Source: JAHDWY01 sp964632865 (GTDB lineage Bacteria; Hydrogenedentota; Hydrogenedentia; Hydrogenedentales; SLHB01). From it: a DNA stretch of 6,080 nucleotides. How positions within the stretch are numbered: the first letter of the stretch is position 1; each line of letters opens with the position of its first letter. Location: the NCBI GenBank assembly GCA_964632865.1, contig CAZWDH010000365.1, positions 1-6,080 of the forward strand, given 5' to 3'. The position numbers and the translations under genes were made by a program. Below the pieces are notes generated by a model. That model was not told the origin of the DNA and ran no database searches. It saw only the letters and a program-made list of their open reading frames with translations. Positions 1 to 6,080 of this stretch are shown piece after piece.

Positions 1-3291
<3,291 letters not shown>

Positions 3292-3313
3292 GGGGGCCGT
3301 TCGTATCCTGTTG

Positions 3314-3356
3314 ATGGCATAAGGCGCGAGCATCGGCGCGATGCTTGACATGCCAT
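3314..3356. repeat. Nested inverted repeat between rpoC and rpsL, overlapping the -35 box
   Basis: The outer arms atggcat (3314-3320) and atgccat (3350-3356) are perfectly complementary over 7 bp. Inside them the arms cgagcatcg (3327-3335) and cgatgcttg (3339-3347) pair over 9 bp with one G-T mismatch, closing a GCG triloop (3336-3338). As RNA read through from rpoC this would be a strong two-part hairpin. There is no run of T after it, so it is not a canonical intrinsic terminator. As DNA, its right half contains the TTGACA box (3345-3350) of the next promoter, so it could be an operator. Either role is inference; only the symmetry is seen. Confidence 0.6.
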
Positions 3357-3373
3357 TGGAGTTATGTTAAGAT
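3345..3373 (+). promoter_or_regulatory. Sigma70-type promoter for rpsL-rpsG-fusA
   Basis: A perfect -35 box TTGACA (3345-3350) is followed by a spacer of exactly 17 bp and the -10 box TAAGAT (3368-3373, 4 of 6 to consensus). A TG dinucleotide at 3365-3366, one base before the -10 box, makes it an extended -10 element. Transcription should start near 3380. The discriminator just after the -10 box is GC-rich (cgggccg, 3376-3382). In E. coli this is typical of ribosomal promoters repressed by ppGpp/DksA, so stringent control is likely but inferred. The promoter lies 53 bp past the rpoC stop and 135 bp before the rpsL start, as expected for an independently transcribed str operon. Confidence 0.85.
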
Positions 3374-3379
3374 TTCGGG

Positions 3380-3508
3380 CCGTTGTCTTTGGGGGAGAGT
3401 TGTGTCCGCAACATCTTTTCGCGGGCACCATTGCGCCCTGAGGAACAACGAAGAAAGATTGAGCTAAGGCCCTCTCAGAAAGAGGGTTAGGAGTCAAGGA
3501 GAAAACTC
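3380..3508 (+). promoter_or_regulatory. rpsL mRNA leader with multi-hairpin potential
   Basis: This is the untranslated leader of about 130 nt between the predicted start site and rpsL. The first transcribed bases, cgttgt (3381-3386), are complementary to acaacg (3445-3450). That stem would enclose two small hairpins: gttg/caac (3399-3402 with 3409-3412) and gggc/gccc (3423-3426 with 3435-3438). Downstream is a 6-bp hairpin, ccctct/agaggg (3470-3475 with 3481-3486), with a 5-nt loop. Leaders of ribosomal protein operons often bind an encoded protein for feedback control. S7 is the known repressor of the E. coli str operon, so S7 or S12 are the candidate ligands here. The pairings are seen; folding and function are inference. 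I do not recognise a named leader family. Confidence 0.5.
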
Positions 3509-3511
3509 TTG
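3489..3511 (+). promoter_or_regulatory. rpsL ribosome binding site and TTG start, displayed in a hairpin
   Basis: A strong Shine-Dalgarno AAGGAG (3496-3501) stands 7 nt before a TTG start codon at 3509-3511. The flanks aggagt (3489-3494) and actctt (3505-3510) can pair over 6 bp (one G-U). That places the Shine-Dalgarno in a 10-nt loop and ties up the first two bases of the start codon. The stem abuts the hairpin at 3470-3486. The site fixes the rpsL start: the only nearby in-frame ATG (3530) would remove the conserved PTINQL N-terminus. Confidence 0.7.
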
Positions 3512-3934
3512 CCAACCATCAATCAACTGATGCGCGGTTCGCGAAAAAAGCGGGTCAGCAAGACCAAGTCGCCGGCGCTGTTGCAGTGCCCGCAGGCGTC
3601 GGGTACGTGCACGCGCGTGTACACGATGACCCCGAAGAAGCCCAACTCGGCATTGCGTAAGGTTGCCCGTGTCCGTTTGAAGAACGGAATCGAGGTAACC
3701 GCGTACATTCCGGGCGTGGGCCACAACCTGCAGGAGCACTCGCAGGTAATGATCCGCGGCGGCCGCGTAAAGGACTTGCCGGGCGTGCGGTACCACCTGA
3801 TTCGCGGCGTGCTGGATGCGACGGGCGATTGTGGCGGTACGGCCTCGGAGAAGGACGAGGGTGGCAAGAAGATTCACAATGGGCGCTGGGTGAGCCGTTC
3901 CAAGTACGGCGTCAAGAAACCCAAGCGAAGTTAA
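3509..3934 (+). CDS. rpsL: 30S ribosomal protein S12, with C-terminal insertion
   Basis: S12 sits at the 30S decoding centre, where it helps monitor codon-anticodon pairing and is the classic streptomycin target. The product has 141 residues against 124 in E. coli. It begins PTINQL and has TPKKPNSALRK (residues 41-51), GHNLQEHS (71-78) and GGRVKDLPGVRYH (84-96). Lys43 and Lys88, where streptomycin-resistance changes occur, are wild type. Asp89, the residue methylthiolated by RimO in E. coli, is present. Two oddities: the usual CPQKRG is CPQASG (27-32), and residues 107-129, between LDATG and RSKYGVKKPK, form a 23-residue segment where E. coli has 7. The reading frame is unbroken through it. 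The TTG start is supported by a well-spaced Shine-Dalgarno. The stop at 3932-3934 lies 16 nt before rpsG, so the two are co-transcribed. Confidence 0.98.
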   Translation: MPTINQLMRGSRKKRVSKTKSPALLQCPQASGTCTRVYTMTPKKPNSALRKVARVRLKNGIEVTAYIPGVGHNLQEHSQVMIRGGRVKDLPGVRYHLIRGVLDATGDCGGTASEKDEGGKKIHNGRWVSRSKYGVKKPKRS

Positions 3935-3950
3935 CAGGAGCGGGTGATCA

Positions 3951-4424
3951 ATGCCACGTCGTCGTGAGGTTCCCAAGCGCCAACCGCTTCCGGATCCGAA
4001 ATTCAAAAACGTAACCTTGGCGAAGTTCGTCAACACCGTAATGGTGGATGGCAAGAAGAGTGTCGCGGAGTCCATCGTGTACGGCGCGCTGGGAATTATC
4101 CATACGCGCCTGCCGAACGAGGACACGATCCGCATCTTCGAATCGGCCGTAGACAACGCGAAACCGATACTCCAGGTGAAATCGCGCCGGGTAGGCGGGT
4201 CCACGTACCAGGTGCCCGTGGAGATTCCGCCGGCCACGCGGACAGCCCTGGCGTTTCGCTGGATTATTGAGTTTGCCCGTAAGCGCGGCGAGAAGTCGAT
4301 GGAAGAGCGGCTCGCGGGTGAGTTGCTGGATTGTTTCAACAAGACGGGCAACACGATCAAGCGTCGGGAAGATACGCACCGGATGGCGGAGGCCAACAAG
4401 GCCTTTGCTCACCTCCGTTATTGA
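3951..4424 (+). CDS. rpsG: 30S ribosomal protein S7
   Basis: S7 nucleates assembly of the 30S head by binding the 3' major domain of 16S rRNA, and it lies beside the E site. The 157-residue product matches the usual bacterial length (156 in Thermus). Recognisable parts are the basic N-terminus PRRREVPKR (residues 2-10), MVDGKKSVAESIVYGAL (31-47), the beta-hairpin signature SRRVGGSTYQVPVE (78-91), and the C-terminal REDTHRMAEANKAFAHLRY (139-157). The ATG at 3951 follows aggag (3936-3940) with a rather long 10-nt spacer. The gap from rpsL is only 16 nt. In E. coli the S12-S7 spacer is about 100 nt and holds the S7 repressor site; there is no room for it here, so any S7 feedback must act elsewhere. 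Stop is TGA at 4422-4424. Confidence 0.98.
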   Translation: MPRRREVPKRQPLPDPKFKNVTLAKFVNTVMVDGKKSVAESIVYGALGIIHTRLPNEDTIRIFESAVDNAKPILQVKSRRVGGSTYQVPVEIPPATRTALAFRWIIEFARKRGEKSMEERLAGELLDCFNKTGNTIKRREDTHRMAEANKAFAHLRY

Positions 4425-4473
4425 CCTCGGCTCAAGAATTCCAGGGCCAACTTTGAGTTGACTTACAGCTACG

Positions 4474-4502
4474 CCCTTGCGCAGCAACGTGGTGCGCGAG
4501 GG
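4474..4502 (+). repeat. Inverted repeat / 10-bp hairpin after rpsG
   Basis: The arms cccttgcgca (4474-4483) and tgcgcgaggg (4493-4502) pair over 10 bp with a single G-U and a 9-nt loop. No T-rich tract follows (next bases are gttcgcatt), so this is not a standard intrinsic terminator. The 5' arm could alternatively pair through ccttgc (4475-4480) with gcaagg (4545-4550) of the next hairpin. An mRNA-stabilising, attenuating or protein-binding role is possible; none is shown. Confidence 0.6.
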
Positions 4503-4520
4503 GTTCGCATTGTGAAGACA

Positions 4521-4550
4521 CCTTGTTTCGCGCGGGTTTGCGCGGCAAGG
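4521..4550 (+). repeat. Second inverted repeat / two-part hairpin before fusA
   Basis: The outer arms ccttg (4521-4525) and caagg (4546-4550) pair over 5 bp. The inner arms cgcgc (4529-4533) and gcgcg (4540-4544) add 5 bp around a 6-nt loop gggttt, with an asymmetric internal loop of 3 nt against 1. It lies 18 nt after the previous hairpin and is again not followed by a T tract, so the pair reads as a structured RNA element rather than a terminator. Confidence 0.5.
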
Positions 4551-4609
4551 CGGGATGTTGAAGGACACAGGTTAGTACACGAGATGAAAGCCAAGTACAC
4601 ACAGAGCAG

Positions 4610-4631
4610 CGCGACGTCCGGTATGGTCGCG
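4610..4631 (+). repeat. Hairpin just upstream of the fusA ribosome binding site
   Basis: The arms cgcgac (4610-4615) and gtcgcg (4626-4631) are perfectly complementary over 6 bp with a 10-nt loop. The 3' arm ends 7 nt before the weak fusA Shine-Dalgarno (4639-4644). It could influence ribosome access to fusA, but 6-bp GC-rich palindromes also arise by chance in DNA of this composition. Confidence 0.4.
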
Positions 4632-4638
4632 GGTTTCG

Positions 4639-4653
4639 GGAAGGCGAGCCATG
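4639..4653 (+). promoter_or_regulatory. fusA ribosome binding site and ATG
   Basis: A modest purine-rich ggaagg (4639-4644) lies 6 nt before the ATG at 4651. It matches the anti-Shine-Dalgarno less well than the AAGGAG of rpsL. No in-frame ATG, GTG or TTG close upstream would give a better N-terminus, and MSKRRYTLNKTRNIGIMAHI aligns with other EF-G N-termini. Confidence 0.75.
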
Positions 4654-6080
4654 TCTAAGCGCCGCTATACCCTGAACAAGACGCGCAATATCGGCATCAT
4701 GGCTCATATCGACGCGGGCAAGACCACGGTCACGGAGCGCATTCTGTTTTACTCCGGCCGCCTGCACCGCGTGGGTGAAGTGCACGAAGGCACCGCCACG
4801 ATGGACTACATGGCCCAGGAGCGGGAACGGGGCATTACGATCACCTCCGCCGCGACGGCCTGCGAGTGGAAAGAGCACCGCATCAATATCATCGATACGC
4901 CCGGTCACGTGGACTTCACGGCCGAGGTAGAGCGGAGCCTTCGCGTGTTGGACGGCGCGGTCGCGGTGTTCTGTGCCGTGGCCGGCGTGCAGCCCCAGTC
5001 CGAGACCGTATGGCGCCAGGCCGACAAGTACGGCGTGCCGCGCATTGCGTTTATCAACAAGATGGACCGCGTCGGCGCGGATTTTGAAAAGGCCGTGACG
5101 AGCATGCGCGAGCGTCTTGGCGCGCGGGCAGTGCCGCTGCAAGTCCCCATCGGCGAAGAAGAGAACTTCCGTGGCGTCATCGACGTCGTCGCCATGCGGG
5201 CCATCGAGTGGAAAGGCGAAGGCGCCGCCACGGAGATGGTGGAAGTGCCGATTCCGGACGACTTGAAGGAAACGGTCGAGCACGTGCGGCACGAGGCCCT
5301 GGCCGCGGCCGCCGAGTGCGACGAAGCCCTGATGGAGAAATACATTCTCGAGGAAGAGATTTCCGCCGAGGAGATGAAAGCCGCCCTGCGCAAGGGAACG
5401 GTTGCCAGTATGATCTGCCCGGTATTCGCGGGCACGGCCCTCAAGAACAAGGGAACCCGGCTTCTGCTGGACGCGGTGATCGATTATCTGCCGTCCCCGG
5501 TGGACGTGGCGTCCATCGTGGGGATGGATCCGGACGCCGATCAGAAGGAAATCGAGCGGAAACCGAGCGACGACGAGCCCTTTGCCGGTTTGGCCTTCAA
5601 GATTCTGACCGACCCCCACGTGGGCCGGTTGACCTTTGTGCGCGTGTACTCCGGCGTTGTGAAATCCGGCGACATGGTGTTGAACGTGCGCACCGGCCGT
5701 AAGGAGCGCCTGGGCCGTCTGCTGGAAATGCACGCGGATCAGCGCATCGACTTGACCGAGTTGCGCGCCGGCGATATCGGCGCGGTAATCGGCGCGAAGA
5801 ATACGACCACCGGCGACACCCTGTGCGATCCGAAGAAGCCGGTGGCGCTGATGGCGGTGACCTTCCCGGATCCGGTGGTTCACATCGCCATCGAACCCAA
5901 GACCAAGGCCGACCAGGACAAGATGTCCGACGCCTTGAACAAACTCAGCGAAGAAGACCCGACTTTCCGCGTGCGGGCCGACGAAGAGACCGGCCAGACC
6001 ATCATCGCGGGCATGGGCGAACTTCACCTCGACATCATCGTGGACCGTATGCGCCGCGAGTTCAACGTGCACGCAAACGT
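4651..6080 (+). CDS. fusA: Translation elongation factor G (EF-G), 3' end outside window
   Basis: EF-G is the GTPase that drives mRNA-tRNA translocation and, with RRF, ribosome recycling. The window holds 476 codons plus two bases; the family is about 690-700 residues, so the end of domain III and domains IV and V are missing. GTPase motifs: P-loop AHIDAGKTT (18-26), switch I ERERGITI with Thr63 (57-64), switch II DTPGHVDF with the catalytic His86 (82-89), NKMD (136-139), and G5 as GTALK (261-265), where GSA is usual. The G' insert lies between NKMD and G5. Domain II follows (DDEPFAGLAFK, FVRVYSG, TTGDTL), then domain III with GMGELHLDIIVDR. GEVHEGTATMDYM and CAVAGVQPQSETVWRQA look like the housekeeping EF-G class rather than the recycling-only EF-G2 type. 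It starts 226 nt after rpsG on the same strand and is presumably the third str operon gene; tuf is often next. Confidence 0.98.
   Translation, partial: MSKRRYTLNKTRNIGIMAHIDAGKTTVTERILFYSGRLHRVGEVHEGTATMDYMAQERERGITITSAATACEWKEHRINIIDTPGHVDFTAEVERSLRVLDGAVAVFCAVAGVQPQSETVWRQADKYGVPRIAFINKMDRVGADFEKAVTSMRERLGARAVPLQVPIGEEENFRGVIDVVAMRAIEWKGEGAATEMVEVPIPDDLKETVEHVRHEALAAAAECDEALMEKYILEEEISAEEMKAALRKGTVASMICPVFAGTALKNKGTRLLLDAVIDYLPSPVDVASIVGMDPDADQKEIERKPSDDEPFAGLAFKILTDPHVGRLTFVRVYSGVVKSGDMVLNVRTGRKERLGRLLEMHADQRIDLTELRAGDIGAVIGAKNTTTGDTLCDPKKPVALMAVTFPDPVVHIAIEPKTKADQDKMSDALNKLSEEDPTFRVRADEETGQTIIAGMGELHLDIIVDRMRREFNVHAN

Larger units (their letters stand above)
4425..4650 (+). other. rpsG-fusA intercistronic region, structured, no gene seen
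   Basis: This is 226 bases between the S7 stop and the EF-G start, far longer than the few tens of bases usual here. I find no convincing sigma70 promoter: TTGACT at 4458-4463 has no -10 box at suitable spacing. I also find no T-run terminator and no credible small gene. An open frame from TTG 4458 to 4658 lacks a Shine-Dalgarno and a recognisable product. The region does hold three good inverted repeats (4474-4502, 4521-4550, 4610-4631). It also holds a small hairpin caact/agttg (4448-4460) and a 7-base direct repeat agtacac (4574-4580 and 4594-4600). It is most likely an untranslated part of one str operon mRNA; a regulatory or processing role is inference. Confidence 0.6.

Noticed and set aside
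3470..3486. Hairpin ccctct/agaggg as a rho-independent terminator or attenuator
   Set aside because: It has only 6 bp and is followed by ttaggag rather than a T run. Termination here is unlikely, so it is treated as leader structure.
3494..4399. A 301-codon antisense open frame across rpsL and rpsG
   Set aside because: It is a shadow of two unmistakable ribosomal protein genes, and its frame is in register with rpsL but not with rpsG.
4458..4490. TTGACT as the -35 box of a separate fusA promoter
   Set aside because: No TATAAT-like hexamer occurs 16-18 bp downstream; the sequence there is gcagca-like and forms part of a hairpin.
4458..4658. A 66-codon open frame in the rpsG-fusA gap overlapping the fusA start by 8 bases
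   Set aside because: It starts with TTG, has no Shine-Dalgarno, runs through the hairpin arms and has no recognisable product. The overlap with fusA could allow coupling, but nothing else supports translation.
5431..5439. EF-G G5 motif GTA instead of GSA as a loss of function
   Set aside because: Ser to Thr is conservative, the flanking ALKNKG and all other GTPase motifs are intact, and this is the main str operon copy.
4432..6072. A 546-codon open frame antisense to fusA
   Set aside because: It has the same cause: it is in register with fusA codons and open because TTA, CTA and TCA are avoided. It has no recognisable domains, and fusA on the + strand is certain.

Overview
The window is a stretch of bacterial housekeeping chromosome. 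All genes are on the + strand, in the order rpoC (5' end missing) – rpsL – rpsG – fusA (3' end missing). This is the classic junction between the RNA polymerase rpoBC block and the 'str' operon (S12, S7, EF-G). Base composition is GC-rich, roughly 60% by eye. The RpoC carries the large SI3 insertion inside the trigger loop. That points to a Gram-negative-type lineage (Proteobacteria, Bacteroidota, PVC, Acidobacteria and similar candidate phyla) rather than Bacillota, Actinomycetota or Thermus. I cannot place it more closely; divergent S12 features suggest a less-studied phylum.

Layout: 1-3291 is the C-terminal four fifths of rpoC. 3292-3508 is a gap with three parts. The first is a nested inverted repeat. 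The second is a textbook extended -10 sigma70-type promoter whose -35 box lies inside that repeat. The third is a leader of about 130 nt that can fold into a closed multi-hairpin structure, ending in a hairpin that displays the rpsL ribosome binding site in its loop. 3509-3934 is rpsL, which starts with TTG and encodes an S12 about 17 residues longer than the E. coli protein. 3951-4424 is rpsG. 4425-4650 is an unusually long rpsG-fusA gap containing three good inverted repeats. 4651-6080 is the first 476 codons of fusA.

How the genes work together: RpoC is the beta' subunit of RNA polymerase. S12 and S7 are primary components of the 30S decoding region and head, and EF-G drives translocation. 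The three translation genes are very probably one transcription unit started by the promoter at 3345-3373.

I see no mobile element, CRISPR array, defence system or tRNA/rRNA gene, and no wholly new system. The points worth a second look are the in-frame insertion near the S12 C-terminus, the RNA-structure potential of the rpsL leader, and the intercistronic spacing. The S12-S7 gap is only 16 nt and the S7-EF-G gap is 226 nt and structured, the reverse of the E. coli arrangement in which S7 represses through the S12-S7 spacer.
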